NCBI RefSeq assembly: GCF_009793335.1
Contig: NZ_WING01000002.1
Location: 62,001-126,000 of the forward strand
Length of the DNA: 64,000 nucleotides
Direction: 5' to 3'
Source of the DNA: Actinomadura sp. J1-007
Lineage (GTDB): Bacteria > Actinomycetota > Actinomycetes > Streptosporangiales > Streptosporangiaceae
Part shown: in pieces, positions 37,601 through 47,400 of the stretch
Position numbering within the stretch: the stretch's first letter is position 1
Layout of the letters: the number at the start of each line of letters is the position of its first letter
Translations under genes and position numbers: made by a program
Notes under the pieces: model-generated
Seen by the model: the letters and a program-made list of their open reading frames with translations, nothing else
Told to the model about the DNA's origin: nothing
The model's database searches: none

Positions 37601-40600
37601 CTGCCGCGAGACCGGCGCGAGCCCGTTCATGGTCGCCCAGGCCGCGTTCGCGGCGCTGCTGACGCGGCTCGGCGCGGGCACGGACGTGCCGATCGGGTCG
37701 CCGATCGCGGGCCGTACGGACGAGGCGCTGGACGACCTGGTCGGCATGTTCGTCAACATGCTCGTCTTCCGCACCGACACCTCAGGCGACCCGACGTTCC
37801 GCGAGCTGGTCGCCCGGGTGAAGGAGACCGACCTCGGCGCGTACGCCAACCAGGACGTCCCGTTCGAACGCCTCGTGGAAGTCCTCAACCCGCCCCGCCA
37901 CCTGGGCCGCCACCCGCTGTTCCAGGTCGGCCTCACCTTCCAGAACAACCCCGAGGCGAAGCTGGAGATGCCCGGCTTCTCCGCGGAACTCGAACCCCTG
38001 CACGCCGGCGCGTCCCGCTTCGACCTCCTGATGATCCTCACCGAGCGCGAGGACGGCCTCGACGGCGAACTGGAGTACGCCCTCGACCTCTACGACCCCG
38101 CCACCGCCCGGCTCCTCGCCGCCCGCTTCGAACGCACCCTGACCGCCCTGCTCGCCGACCTCGACACCCGCATCGGAACCGTCGACATCCTCGACCCGGC
38201 CGAACGAGCCACGCTCCTGGACACCTGGGCGAGCGGCACCAGCTCGGTCGCCTCGGCCGTTCCGGTGGAGCGGACGTCGATTCCGGCGTTGTTCGAGGCG
38301 CAGGCGGCGTTGCGTCCTGATGCGGTGGCGGTGTCGTTCGAGGGTTCGTCGTTGTCGTACGGGGAGTTGAACGCGCGGTCGAATCGTCTGGCGCGTCATC
38401 TGGTGGCGCAGGGTGTGGGGCCTGAGCAGTTCGTGGCGTTGAAGCTGCCGCGTTCCGCTGATCTGGTCGTGGCGATTCTCGGTGTGCTGAAGGCGGGTGG
38501 GGCGTACGTTCCGATGGATCCGGATTATCCGGCGGATCGTCTGGCGTACATGGTCGAGGACGCCGCCCGGTTGCTGACGCTCACGTCAGCGGATGCGCCG
38601 GACGATTACCCGGACACCGACCTCGGTGTGGCGGTGTCCCCGGACAGCCCCGCGTACGTGATCTACACCTCGGGTTCGACGGGTCGTCCGAAGGGTGTGG
38701 TGGTTCCGCATCAGAATGTGGTGCGTCTGCTGTCGGCTACGGAGGGCTGGTTCTCTTTCGGTCCCGATGATGTATGGACGTTGTTTCATTCGTTTGCGTT
38801 TGATTTTTCGGTGTGGGAGTTGTGGGGTTCGTTGTTGTCGGGTGGGCGGCTGGTGGTGGTGCCGTTCTTGACGTCGCGTTCGCCGGAGGATTTTCTGGGT
38901 CTGCTCGAAGTCGAGCGTGTGACGGTGTTGAATCAGACGCCGTCGGCGTTTTATCAGTTGATGGCGGCTGATCGGGGTCGTGGCGGCGCGGATCTGGCGT
39001 TGCGGGTGGTGGTGTTCGGTGGTGAGGCGCTGGAGTTGGGGCGTCTTGGGGATTGGTACGAGCGGCACGCCGACGATGCTCCGGTGCTGGTCAACATGTA
39101 CGGGATCACCGAGACCACCGTCCACGTCTCCTACCTCGCACTCGATCGGGTGGCTGCGGCAATGGCGTCCGGGAGCGTCATCGGCACCGCGATTCCCGAC
39201 CTGCGCACCTACGTGCTGGACGATTACCTCCAGCCTGTCCCGCCCGGTGTGGTGGGGGAGCTGTACGTCGCGGGAGCGGGTCTGGCACGCGGTTACCTGA
39301 ATCGTCCGGCCCTGTCGGCAGAACGATTCGTCGCCGATCCGTTCGGTGAGCCGGGCACGCGCATGTATCGCACCGGAGACCTCGCCCGCTGGAGCCCGGA
39401 TGGAAACCTCGAATATCTGGGCCGTTCGGACCAGCAGGTGCAGTTGCGCGGTTTCCGGATCGAGCTCGGTGAGGTTGAATCCGCGCTGTCGCGGCACGCG
39501 GCCGTGGCTGATATCGCTGTGGTCGTCCGCGATGAACGCCTGATCGCCTACGTCGTTCCCGCGGAGAACCAGGAGATCGACGGGCAGGCGTTGCGGAAGT
39601 TCGTCGGCCGGGGTCTGCCGGATTACATGGTCCCGGCGGTGGTCGTTCCGCTGGACGCGCTTCCGTTGACGGTGAACGGGAAACTGGACCGCAAGGCGCT
39701 TCCCGAGCCGGATCTGTCGGTGAGCGTCTCCTCTCGCGAGCCCCGCACCGAGCAGGAGGAAATCCTCGCGGGGTTGTTCGCGGAGGTTTTGGGGCTGGAG
39801 CGGGTCGGGGTCGATGACGGGTTCTTCGATCTGGGCGGGGACTCGATCATCGCGATCCAGCTCGTCTCCCGCGCCCGCCAGTCGGGGCTGGTGGTCTCGC
39901 CGCGTGAGGTGTTCCAGCACCAAACCGTTCAGGAACTCGCCGCGATCGCCCGACCCTCCGGCGAGGGTGAGGAGATCGAGGTCGAGGCGCCGGGGAGCGG
40001 TGTGGGACCGGTCCCGGTCACGCCGATCGTCGCCTGGCTGCGCGAGCGCGTCGGCGGGGACGCCGGGCTCGTTCGCGGCTTCCACCAGGGGATGGTCCTC
40101 CGCACGCCCGCCGGTCTCGGCGCGGAACGCCTGGCCGACGCCCTCCAGACCGTGCTCGACCACCACGACGTGCTCCGGCTGCGCCTGGACGTGGACGGGG
40201 ACGCGTGGCAGCCCGTCGTCCGGCCCGCGGGGACGGTGCGCGCCGCCGACCTGGTCACCCGCGTGGACGCCGAGGGGCTCGACGCCGACAAGCTCGCCGC
40301 CGTCGTCCACGAGCAGGCCGCCGCCGCCCGCGACCGCCTCGACCCGGTCGCGGGAACGACGGCGCAGCTCGTCTGGTTCGACGCGGGCCCGGCGCAGGGC
40401 CGCCTGCTGGTGATGCTGCACCACCTCGTCGTGGACGGCGTGACCTGGCGGATCGTGCTGCCCGACCTCGTCACGGCGTGGGCCGGGGGAGAGCTGCAAC
40501 CGGTTCCGACCTCGTTCCGGCGCTGGGCGCAGAAGCTCAGGGCCGCCGCCGAGCCCGCCGGGGCCGAGGAGGAGCTCGAAGCCTGGCTCGACATCGTGGA

Positions 40601-41468
40601 CGGCCCGGACCGGCGGCTCGCGTCCCGCGCGCTCGACCCGCGCGTGGACATCGCCGCCCGCGCCCGCACCATCAGCCTCGACCTGCCCGCCGACGTGACC
40701 GGCCCGCTGCTGAGCGACGTGCCCGCCGCGTTCCACGGCGGCGCGAACGACGTGCTGCTCGCCGGGCTCGCGCTCGCCGTCGCGCAGTGGCGCAGGCACC
40801 GGGGCGGGCGCGGCACGGACGTGCTCGTCGACCTCGAAGGGCACGGCCGCGGGGACGCCGTGCCGGGCACGGACGTGTCGCGGACGGCGGGCTGGTTCAC
40901 CTCCATCCATCCCGTACGGATCGACGCCGGGCAGGCCGACTGGGCGCAGGTCCGCGACGGCGGACCGGCCGCCGGCGCGGCCGTCAAGAAGGTGAAGGAG
41001 CAGCTCCGGCAGGTCCCGTCGGACGGCGCCCGCTACGGCCTGCTGCGGTACTTCGACGACGCGGCCGCCGAAGAGCTGTCCGCGCTGCCGTCCGCGCAGA
41101 TCGCGTTCAACTACCTCGGCCGCGTCGCCTCCGGCGGCGGCGACGCCGACTGGGACCTCGCGCCTGAGGAACTGCCGTCCGGGGAGGACCCGCGGATGCC
41201 GATGGCGCACGTCCTGGAGATCAACGCCGTCACCCGGGACCTGCCCGGCGGCCCGGAGCTGTCCGCCGCGTGGACCTGGCCGGACGGGACGCTCGGGGAC
41301 GACGACGTGCGCGAGCTGGCCGAGGCGTGGTTCACCGCGCTGCGCGGCCTGGTCGCCCATGTCGCCTCCGGCGCCGGGGACGGCGGCTTCACCCCGTCCG
41401 ACCTGCTCGTGGACCTCGACCAGGGTGAGATCGACACCTTGCAGAACGCCTGGAGGAACGGCCAGTGA
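28638..41468 (+). CDS. NRPS 1: C-A-T / C-A-T / C-(A fragment)-T / C-A(Thr)-T-E
   Basis: This 4276-residue peptide synthetase starts at ATG 28638 (a TTG precedes it in frame). C1 (5-430) resembles EntF-type condensation domains and has HHVIQDA (136-142) instead of HHxxxDG. A1 (A3 loop at 613, A10 Lys942) and A2 (1669, Lys2000) share one code, D-V-F-S-V-A-I-V-Y, so two identical residues are predicted; I cannot name them. T serines are 996, 2054, 2693 and 3736. C2 (HHIAGDG, 1182) and C3 (2244) are normal. Module 3 has only an A-domain tail (Lys2636). C4 (2877) precedes A4, code D-F-W-N-V-G-M-V-H, threonine. An epimerase (HHLVVDG, 3928) ends the protein, giving a D-Thr-type residue. It overlaps the next gene by 4 bp. 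Confidence 0.95.
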   Translation: MSSSEYVPLSAAQRSVWYAQQLAPRTPIHIAQYIEIEGPVDHALFDRVARIAAHEGEAMNVRLTEVDGIPHQVFVPEAAATIPLLDLSAEDDPRAAARAWMRDRMAEPLPLDADPLWVTALLRLAPDLHWWFIRAHHVIQDAYSGSIVSRRAAEIYTTLANGGEYVPAQHGSYRAVLAAEEEYRASEKFERDRAYWTERFADRPVAVSLAEEMAAPTADYLSRITVIPPDQTADLAVGARRLRTATQGLAIAATAAYVARMTGTDDVILGLAVSGRTSQLALETPAMLATILPLRVSVRPDMTVEQLVRTATRASARALRHQRYRREDLLRDLRLLGERRRLYGPVINIMAFDYRLDFAGLPARMHAITTGPIDDLSINIYDNFDGNGMRIDFEAHPDLYAEDEVAAHQERYVRFLRTLGEVDPATPLRDVELLDDAERALVLHGWNDTSAPVEPAVAPELVEAQAARTPDAPAVVHDGTALTYAELNARANRLARLLIGRGVGPEDFVALALPRSADLVVAALAVLKAGAAYQPIDLAYPADRIAFMLEDAAPKCVITTGDADLPGDTPRVELDALDLRGGVPSDSGTDVTDVTDAERMRPLRPENAAYVIYTSGSTGRPKGVVVSHANVVDFCAWAKGDFGPDRLARVLFSTSLNFDVSVFEWLAPLTVGGQVEVVRDLLEVAERGGWEGTLVSGVPSAMSALLATGSADLRAGDVVLAGEALPAQLVRDLRDRLPGARIANIYGPTEATVYVTAWYDDGNTGGHAPIGAPLANTRAYVLDAALKPVPAGVPGELYLAGSGLARGYLHRSGLSAERFVACPYGAPGERMYRTGDLVRWNADGQIEYLGRLDHQVKVRGFRIELGEIETALARHPAVAQSVVIAREDAAGDTALVAYAVPAPGRTADPAELKAFAARALPEYMVPTAVVPLDAMPLNPNGKLDRAALPAPDFSAAVTDRAPRDAREEALCGIFADVLGVERVGIDDDFFALGGDSLKATRVVSRARAALDVELPVRALFEAPNVAALAALVAGDGGDAGAARPALVPAERPDPLPVSYAQRRLWFLNDLEGPSATYNIPIPLRLTGRLDLAAVRAAMRDVLARHEPLRTVFTEIGGEPYQRILPPDEAGAEPELVAVEPDGLAAAVLAAATRGFDLTAEPPIRATVFRLGPDDHLLLLVLHHIAGDGWSMEPLARDVITAYAARAEGRAPEREPLPVQYADYALWQRAVFGDEDDPDSLIARQVAYWKDALAGLPQELELPADRPRPPRASYRGAQAPFTLPADLHAALAGLARDHQASLFMVLQAALATVFTRLGAGTDIPIGSPIAGRTDEALDDLVGVFVNTLVLRTDTSGDPTFAELLARVRETDLAAYAHQDVPFERLVEVLNPQRSMARHPLFQAMISVQSNPAARVELPGLTVAVEPVDPGVSRFDLCLLVEETEDADGAPAGIDCRLEYALDLFDEGTARLVAERLHRLLAQVAADPSLRLGEIELLGPAERHLVLTGWNDTAVPAPRDAAVPGLVEAQAARTPDATAVVSGDVWLTYRELNARANRLARLLIGRGVGPEDFVALALPRSADLVVAALAVLKAGAAYQPIDLAYPADRIAFMLDDASPACVLTTTDAVLPGGTPRVELDVLDLRGVSGTDVTDAERVRPLRSESAAYVIYTSGSTGRPKGVVVSHANVVDFCAWAKGDFGPDRLARVLFSTSLNFDVSVFEWLAPLTVGGQVEVVRDLLEVAERGGWEGTLVSGVPSAMSALIARGGLKLSAADVVLAGEALPPHLVQDLRALLPDARIANIYGPTEATVYVTAWYDDGGADGFAPIGRPLANTRAYVLDAGLRPVPPGVAGELYIAGSGLARGYLHRSGLTAERFVACPYGAPGERMYRTGDLVRWNADGQIEYLGRLDHQVKVRGFRIELGEIETALARHPAVAQSVVIAREDAAGDTALVAYAVPAAGDASALDPAALKLFAARTLPEYMVPPVIVPLDAMPLNPNGKLDRAALPAPDLATAATGRAARDAREEILCGIVAEVLGLPRAGIDDDFFDLGGDSLKATRVVARARAALGVELPVRALFETPTVAGLAARLAAPGEDGAPRPVLRPVPRPDPLPVSYAQERLWFLNQLEGRTATYNMPIPLRLTGPLDYDAMRAALRDVVARHESLRTVFGDADGEPHQIVLDPGDAGVPLSVADAPDDDLRGVLFTAATRGFDLTREPPVRAHLYRLGRDAEGRDEHLLLLVLHHIAGDGWSMAPLARDVITAYLARRGGEAPGWAPLPVQYADYALWQRDLLGSEDDPDSPAARQLAYWKDALAGLPDQIALPADRPRPDRASYRGGQVAFEIPEELHEGLAELARDHHVSVFMVLQAALAALLTRLGAGTDVPIGSPIAGRTDEALDDLVGVFVNTLVLRTDTSGDPAFAELLTRVREADLAAYAHQDVPFERLVEVLNPVRSLARHPLFQVMLTLQNNPEAAVELPGLSVAVEPVDAGVAKFDLEFMLERRRDGADGLAGTLEYALDLFDRGTAERLAAWYGRVLEAVVESAASVTVSGLDLPGADAVRPAPLVPAAPTAPAVSADAGEEPGVKRLVAYVVAAPGESVDPEALRAHVRANLPESMVPAAIVVVDEMPLTPNGKVDTKALPKPDLAAPAPAAAHRAPRDAREEAVAAVFAELTGAERVGIDDDFFELGGNSLIAMRVVSRVRRALDVELPVRALFEAPTVARLAALLGASGGDAARPALEARERPAAVPLSYAQQRLWFLNRFEGPSATYNMPTALRIRGPLDYDALRAAVGDLVARHETLRTVLPDVGGVPRQVVLDPAAARPELEIADTTAAELPGRLGTAAGYAFDISAEPPLRAHLFRIAPDEHVALLLMHHVGGDGWSMAPLARDLITAYAARANGDAPAWTPLPVQYTDYTLWQRDLLGDEDDPDSLAARQIAYWKDALAGLPEELPLPADRPRPAEASHRGGTARFTLSSDVRAALQRACRETGASPFMVAQAAFAALLTRLGAGTDVPIGSPIAGRTDEALDDLVGMFVNMLVFRTDTSGDPTFRELVARVKETDLGAYANQDVPFERLVEVLNPPRHLGRHPLFQVGLTFQNNPEAKLEMPGFSAELEPLHAGASRFDLLMILTEREDGLDGELEYALDLYDPATARLLAARFERTLTALLADLDTRIGTVDILDPAERATLLDTWASGTSSVASAVPVERTSIPALFEAQAALRPDAVAVSFEGSSLSYGELNARSNRLARHLVAQGVGPEQFVALKLPRSADLVVAILGVLKAGGAYVPMDPDYPADRLAYMVEDAARLLTLTSADAPDDYPDTDLGVAVSPDSPAYVIYTSGSTGRPKGVVVPHQNVVRLLSATEGWFSFGPDDVWTLFHSFAFDFSVWELWGSLLSGGRLVVVPFLTSRSPEDFLGLLEVERVTVLNQTPSAFYQLMAADRGRGGADLALRVVVFGGEALELGRLGDWYERHADDAPVLVNMYGITETTVHVSYLALDRVAAAMASGSVIGTAIPDLRTYVLDDYLQPVPPGVVGELYVAGAGLARGYLNRPALSAERFVADPFGEPGTRMYRTGDLARWSPDGNLEYLGRSDQQVQLRGFRIELGEVESALSRHAAVADIAVVVRDERLIAYVVPAENQEIDGQALRKFVGRGLPDYMVPAVVVPLDALPLTVNGKLDRKALPEPDLSVSVSSREPRTEQEEILAGLFAEVLGLERVGVDDGFFDLGGDSIIAIQLVSRARQSGLVVSPREVFQHQTVQELAAIARPSGEGEEIEVEAPGSGVGPVPVTPIVAWLRERVGGDAGLVRGFHQGMVLRTPAGLGAERLADALQTVLDHHDVLRLRLDVDGDAWQPVVRPAGTVRAADLVTRVDAEGLDADKLAAVVHEQAAAARDRLDPVAGTTAQLVWFDAGPAQGRLLVMLHHLVVDGVTWRIVLPDLVTAWAGGELQPVPTSFRRWAQKLRAAAEPAGAEEELEAWLDIVDGPDRRLASRALDPRVDIAARARTISLDLPADVTGPLLSDVPAAFHGGANDVLLAGLALAVAQWRRHRGGRGTDVLVDLEGHGRGDAVPGTDVSRTAGWFTSIHPVRIDAGQADWAQVRDGGPAAGAAVKKVKEQLRQVPSDGARYGLLRYFDDAAAEELSALPSAQIAFNYLGRVASGGGDADWDLAPEELPSGEDPRMPMAHVLEINAVTRDLPGGPELSAAWTWPDGTLGDDDVRELAEAWFTALRGLVAHVASGAGDGGFTPSDLLVDLDQGEIDTLQNAWRNGQ
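30093..30751 (+). repeat. A1 core tract nearly identical to A2
   Basis: Positions 30093-30247 are identical over 155 bp to 33282-33436, and 30525-30751 match 33693-33919 with 3 differences in 227 bp. Both blocks use many T-ending codons, unlike the flanking DNA. The segment between them is more diverged. Confidence 0.85.
33282..33919 (+). repeat. A2 core tract nearly identical to A1
   Basis: This is the second copy of the blocks described at 30093-30751. Surrounding C and T domains of modules 1 and 2 are less similar, so the identity is confined to the adenylation core. Confidence 0.85.
36375..36585 (+). other. Adenylation-domain tail (A10 fragment) inside module 3 of NRPS 1
   Basis: After C3 and a Pro/Ala-rich linker (RPAPLVPAAPTAPAVSADAG) the protein enters directly at VKRLVAYVVAAPGESVDPEA, runs through LPESMVPAAIVVVDEMP and reaches LTPNGKVDTKALP, the A10 motif with Lys2636. 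It then continues into the T domain. Motifs A1-A9 are absent. Aligned with A1 and A2, the fragment begins exactly where the stand-alone protein at 26661-28211 stops. The frame is open throughout and the catalytic lysine is kept, which argues against decay. Confidence 0.85.
38775..39142 (+). repeat. A4 (Thr) core tract nearly identical to A6
   Basis: This 368-bp block matches 46491-46858 with about five differences. It covers A4 to A5, the substrate-binding part, and is rich in T-ending codons (for example TTTCATTCGTTTGCG). Confidence 0.85.
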
Positions 41469-44400
41469 ACCGGGGGGACCTTGAGGACATCCTGCCGCTG
41501 TCGCCCTTGCAGCAGGGGTTCTTCTTCCACGCGCTGTTCGACGCGGACGACACCGACGTCTACACGGCGCAGTTCGTCCTCGACCTCGACGGGCCGCTCG
41601 ACGCCGCCGCGCTGCGGACGGCGGCGGGCACGCTCCTGCGCCGGCACTCCAACCTGCGCGCCGCGTTCTGGCACGAGGACCTGTCGCGGCCGGTGCAGGT
41701 CGTCCCGCGGACGGTCGAGACGCCCTGGGAGGACGTCGACCTGACCGGCGCCGCCGACCCGGCCGCGGAGGCCGACGCGGTCGTGGCGCGCGAGCGGGCC
41801 CGCGGGTTCGACCTCACCGCGCCGCCGCTGCTGCGGTTCGTCCTGGTCCGGACGGCGGAGGACCGGCACCGGCTGGTGTTCACCAACCACCACATCCTGC
41901 TGGACGGCTGGTCCACGCCGATCCTCGCGACCGAGCTGTTCATGCTGTACGTGCAGGGCGGCCACGACACCGGGTTCCCGCGCGTCACCCCGTACAAGAA
42001 CTACCTCGCCTGGCTCGCGAAGCAGGACCGCGCCGCCGCCGAGGACGCGTGGCGCGCCGCGCTCGCCGGCGTGGACGGGCCGAGCCTCGTCGCGCCGGAG
42101 GCCGCGAGCCGTCCGCCCGCGCCGCCGGAGCGCACCGCCACGACGCTGGACGAACGGCTCACCCGCAGGCTCGGGCGGGCCGCGCGGCGGCACGGCGTCA
42201 CGCTGAGCACCGTCCTCCAGGGCGCGTGGGGCCTCACGCTCGGCCGCCTGCTCGGCACCGGCGACGTGGTGTTCGGCGCGACCGTCTCCGGACGGCCGCC
42301 CGAGCTGCCCGGTGTCGAGCAGATGATCGGCCTGTTCATCAACACGCTGCCGGTGCGCGTCCGGCACCGGCAGGGCGAGTCCCTCGCCGCGCTGATGGAA
42401 CGGCTCCAGGACGAGCAGACCGACCTGCTCCCGCACCACCACCTCGGCCTCACCGACATCCAGCGGGCGGCCGGGCACGGCGGCGCCCTGTTCGACACGA
42501 TGACCGTCCTGGAGAACTACCCGTTCGACCCCGCCTCGATGGACGGCTCGCTGAACGGCGTCCGGATCGCCGCCGCCGACTCCTACGACGCCACCCACTT
42601 CCCGCTGTCGTTCGTCGCCGCGCCCGGACCCGAGCTGTCGCTGCGCCTGCACTACCGGCCCGACGTGTTCGAACGCGATGTCGTGGAGGCGCTGCTCGCG
42701 CGCGTCCGCCGGTTCCTGGAGGCGTTCGCCGACGACCCCGAACGCCCCGTCGGCGCCGTCGAACTGGCCGGGGAGGCGGAACGCGCCGCGCTCGCCGCCT
42801 GGAACGACACCGCCGCGCCCCTCCGCGCGGGCACGCTGAACGGTCTGTTCGAGGCGCAGGCCGCCCGCACCCCCGATGACGTCGCGCTCGTCTGCGGCGA
42901 CGCGTCCCTCACCTACGCCGAGCTGAACGAGCGCGCCAACCGCCTCGCGCACGAGCTGATCGCGCGCGGCGCCGGGCCCGAGGACCGCGTCGCGCTCGTC
43001 CTGCCCCGCACCCCCGAGATCGTCGTCGCGATCCTCGCGGCGCACAAGGCGGGCGCCGCGTACGTCCCGATCGACCCCGAGTACCCGGCGGACCGCGTCG
43101 CCCACATGCTGGCCGACTGCCGCCCGGTGCTAACCCTCACCGCCGACGGTGTGCCTGACGCGGCGCGGCGGCCTGCGCACGACCCGTCCGACGCCGAACG
43201 GGTCCGGCCGCTGCTGCCCGGCCACGCCGCGTACGTCATCTACACCTCCGGGTCCACCGGGCGGCCCAAGGGCGTGACCGTCACGCACGAGGCCGTCCTC
43301 AACTACTACGAGGCGCACCGCGAGGCGTTCATCGACCCGGCGGCCGACGCCGCGGGCGGGCGGCGGATGCGGTTCGCGCACCTCGCGTCGTTCTCCTTCG
43401 ACACCTCCTGGATGGGCCTGCTCTGGATGGCGCACGGCCACGAGCTGCACCTCATCGACGACGCCACCCGCCGCGACGTCGAGGCGTACGCCCGGTACGT
43501 CGCCGCCGCCCGGATCGACCTGGTCAACACCACGCCGTCGCACCTGCTGTCCCTCCGCGAGGCGGGCCTGCTCGACGCGGACGGCCGGCACCTGCCCGCC
43601 CACCTGCTGCTCGGCGGCGAGGCGGTCGGCGACGCGCTCTGGGACGAGCTGCGCGCCCTCCCGCACCTCACCACCCGCAACTTCTACGGCCCGACCGAGT
43701 CGACCATCGACACGATGAACCAGGTCGTCGCGGACAGCGCCGCCCCCGCCGTCGGCCTCCCCTACCGCAACACCCGGGCCTACGTGCTGGACGCCGCGCT
43801 CCAGCCCGTCCCGCCCGGCGTCCCCGGCGAGCTGTACCTCGCGGGCGTCCAGCTCGCGCGCGGCTACCTCGGCCGGCCCGGCCTCACCGCCGAACGGTTC
43901 ACCGCCGACCCGTTCGGCGCCCCCGGCGGCCGCATGTACCGCACCGGCGACCTCGCGCGGCGGCGCGCGGACGGCGCGATCGAGTACCTCGGCCGGGTGG
44001 ACGACCAGGTCAAGATCCGCGGGTTCCGGGTCGAGCCCGGCGAGATCGAGAACGTGCTCGCCGCGTTCGAGGGCGTCGCCCGCGCCGCCGTCGTCGTCCG
44101 CGAGGACCGCCCCGGCGACCGCCGCCTCGCCGCCTACGTCGTCCCCGCGTCCGTGGACCTCGCGGCGCTGCGCCGGCACGCCGCCGCGCGCCTCCCCGAC
44201 CACATGGTCCCGACGCTCACCGCGCTGGACGCCCTGCCGCTCACGGTCAACGGCAAGCTCGATCGCGCCGCGCTGCCCGCCCCGGCGCCGCCGCGACCGC
44301 GAGCCGCGCGCCCCGCTCCCCGCAGGAGGAGATCCTGTGCGGGCTGTTCGCCGAGGTCCTCGGCGCCGGCCGGGTCGGCGTGGACGACGGGTTCTTCGAC

Positions 44401-47400
44401 CTCGGCGGCGACTCCCTCACCGCGACCCGCCTGATCAGCCGCATCCGCACCGCGCTCGGCGCGGAGGTGCCCGTCCGCGCCCTGTTCGAGGCGCCGACCG
44501 TCGCGGGCCTCGCCGCGCGCGTCGCCGCCTCCACCGGAACGGCCCGCCCGCCGCTGGAGCGGGCCGCGACCCGCCCCGACGTGATCCCGCTGTCGTACGC
44601 GCAGCGCCGCCTGTGGTTCCTCAACCGGCTCGACGGCGCGTCCGCCGCGTTCATCATGCCGATCGCCCTCCGGCTGAACGGCGCGCTCGACCACGACGCC
44701 CTCCAGGACGCGCTCGGCGACGTCGTCGCCCGGCACGAGTCGCTCCGCACGGTCTTCCCCGACGGGTCCGGCACCGCCCGGCAGCTCGTCCTGGACCCCG
44801 CGACCGCCCGCCCCCGCCTCACCGTCACCGGCACGACCGAGGCGCTGCTGCCCGCCGCGCTCGCCGCCGCCGCGGGGCAGCGCTTCAACCTGTCCGTCGA
44901 GCCGCCGCTGCGGGCCCGCCTGTTCGACCTCGGCGGCGACACCCGCGTCCTGCTGCTCGTCCTGCACCACATCGCCGGGGACGGCTGGTCGATGGCGCCG
45001 CTCGCCCGCGACGTGCTCCTCGCGTACGCCGCGCGCGCCGAGGGCCGCGCCCCCGACTGGGCCCCGCTGCCCGTCCAGTACGCCGACTACACCCTCTGGC
45101 AGCGGGACCTGCTCGGTTCCGAGGAGGACCCGGACAGTCTGGCCGCGCGGCAGATCGCGTACTGGAAGGACACGCTCGCCGGGCTGCCGGAGGAACTGGT
45201 GCTCCCCGCGGACCGGCCGCGCCCCGCCGAGGCGTCCTACCGGGGCGACACCCTCGCCTTCGAGATCGACGCCGAACGGCACGCCGCCCTCCTCGGCCTC
45301 GCCCGCGAGAGCGGCGCGAGCCTCTTCATGGTCATGCAGGCCGCGTTCGCGGCGCTGCTGACGCGTCTCGGCGCGGGCACGGACGTGCCGATCGGGTCGC
45401 CGATCGCGGGCCGTACGGACGAGGCGCTGGACGACCTGGTCGGCATGTTCGTCAACATGCTCGTACTGCGGACCGACACCTCCGGCGACCCCTCCTTCCG
45501 GGAGCTGGTCGCGCGGGTGAAGGAGACCGACCTCGGCGCGTACGCCAACCAGGACGTCCCGTTCGAACGCCTCGTGGAGATCCTCAACCCGCCCCGCTCG
45601 ATGGCGCGGCACCCGCTGTTCCAGGTCGTCCTGTCGTTCCAGAACAACCCCGACGCCCGCCTGGAGATGGACGGCCTCACCGGCGCCGCCGAACCCCTCG
45701 GCTCCGGCGCCGCCAAGTACGACCTCTCCCTCTACCTGGAGGAACGCCACGACGACGACGGCGCCCCCGCCGGGATCGAGGGCGGCCTCGAATACGCCCT
45801 CGACCTGTTCGACCCCGACACGGCCCGCTCCATCGCCGCCCGCTTCCAACGCCTCGTCGCCGAACTCACCGACGCCCCCGACGCCCCCATCGGCACCGCC
45901 GAGATCCTCGACCGCGCCGAACGCCGGACCATCCTCCGCAAATGGGCGACCGGCCCCGGCCCGTCCGTCCCGTCCGTTCCGGTGGAGAGGACGTCGATTC
46001 CGGCGTTGTTCGAGGCGCAGGCGGCGTTGCGTCCTGACGCGGTGGCGGTGTCGTTCGAGGGTGTGTCGTTGTCGTATGGGGAGTTGAACGCCCGATCGAA
46101 TCGTCTCGCTCGTCACCTGGTGGCGCAGGGGGTCGGCCCGAGCAGTTCGTGGCGTTGAAGCTGCCGCGTTCCGCTGATCTGGTCGTGGCGATTCTCGGCG
46201 TGCTGAAGGCGGGCGCGGCGTACGTTCCGATGGATCCGGATTATCCGGCGGATCGTCTGGCGTACATGGTGGAGGACGCGGCTCCGGTGCTGACGCTCGA
46301 TTCGGTGGAGGTTCCCGAGGGCCTGCCGGACACGAATCTCGGGATCGTGGTCTCACCGGACAGTCCGGCGTATGTGATTTATACGTCGGGTTCGACGGGT
46401 CGTCCGAAGGGTGTGGTGGTTCCGCATCAGAATGTGGTGCGTCTGCTGTCGTCGACTGAGCGGTGGTTCGCGTTTGGTCCGGGTGATGTGTGGACGTTGT
46501 TTCATTCGTTTGCGTTTGATTTTTCGGTGTGGGAGTTGTGGGGTTCGTTGTTGTCGGGTGGGCGGCTGGTGGTGGTGCCGTTCTTGACGTCGCGTTCGCC
46601 GGAGGATTTTCTGGATCTGCTCGAAGGTGAGCGGGTGACGGTGTTGAATCAGACGCCGTCGGCGTTTTATCAGTTGATGGCGGCTGATCGGGGTCGTGGC
46701 GGCGCGGATCTGGCGTTGCGGGTGGTGGTGTTCGGTGGTGAGGCGCTGGAGTTGGGGCGTCTTGGGGATTGGTACGAGCGGCACGCCGACGATGCTCCGG
46801 TGCTGGTCAACATGTACGGGATCACCGAGACCACCGTCCACGTCTCCTACCTCGCACTGGACCGCGACTATGCGGCGACCGCGCCGGGCAGCGTCATCGG
46901 AACGGGCCTCCCTGACCTGAAGGTGTACGTGCTGGACCACCGCCTCCAGCCCGTTCCGCCCGGTGTGGCGGGGGAGATGTACGTTGCGGGAGCGGGTCTG
47001 GCGCGCGGTTATCTGAATCGTCCGGCCCTGTCGGCTGAACGATTCGTCGCGGACCCGTTCGGCAAGCCCGGCACCCGCATGTATCGCACCGGCGATCTGG
47101 GGCGCTGGCTGAAGGACGGCCGCCTGGAATACCTGGGCCGTTCGGACCAGCAGGTCCAGTTGCGCGGTTTCCGGATTGAGCTCGGTGAGGTTGAATCCGC
47201 GCTGGCTCGGCACGCCGCCGTGGCCGATGTCGCGGTGGTCGTCCGCGACGAGCGTCTGATCGCTTACGTCGTTCCCAAGGAAGAGCAGGAGTTCGACGGG
47301 CAGGCGTTGCGGAAGTTCGTCGGTAAGGATCTGCCGGATTACATGGTTCCGGCGGTGGTCGTTCCGCTGGACGCGTTGCCGTTGACGGTGAACGGAAAAC

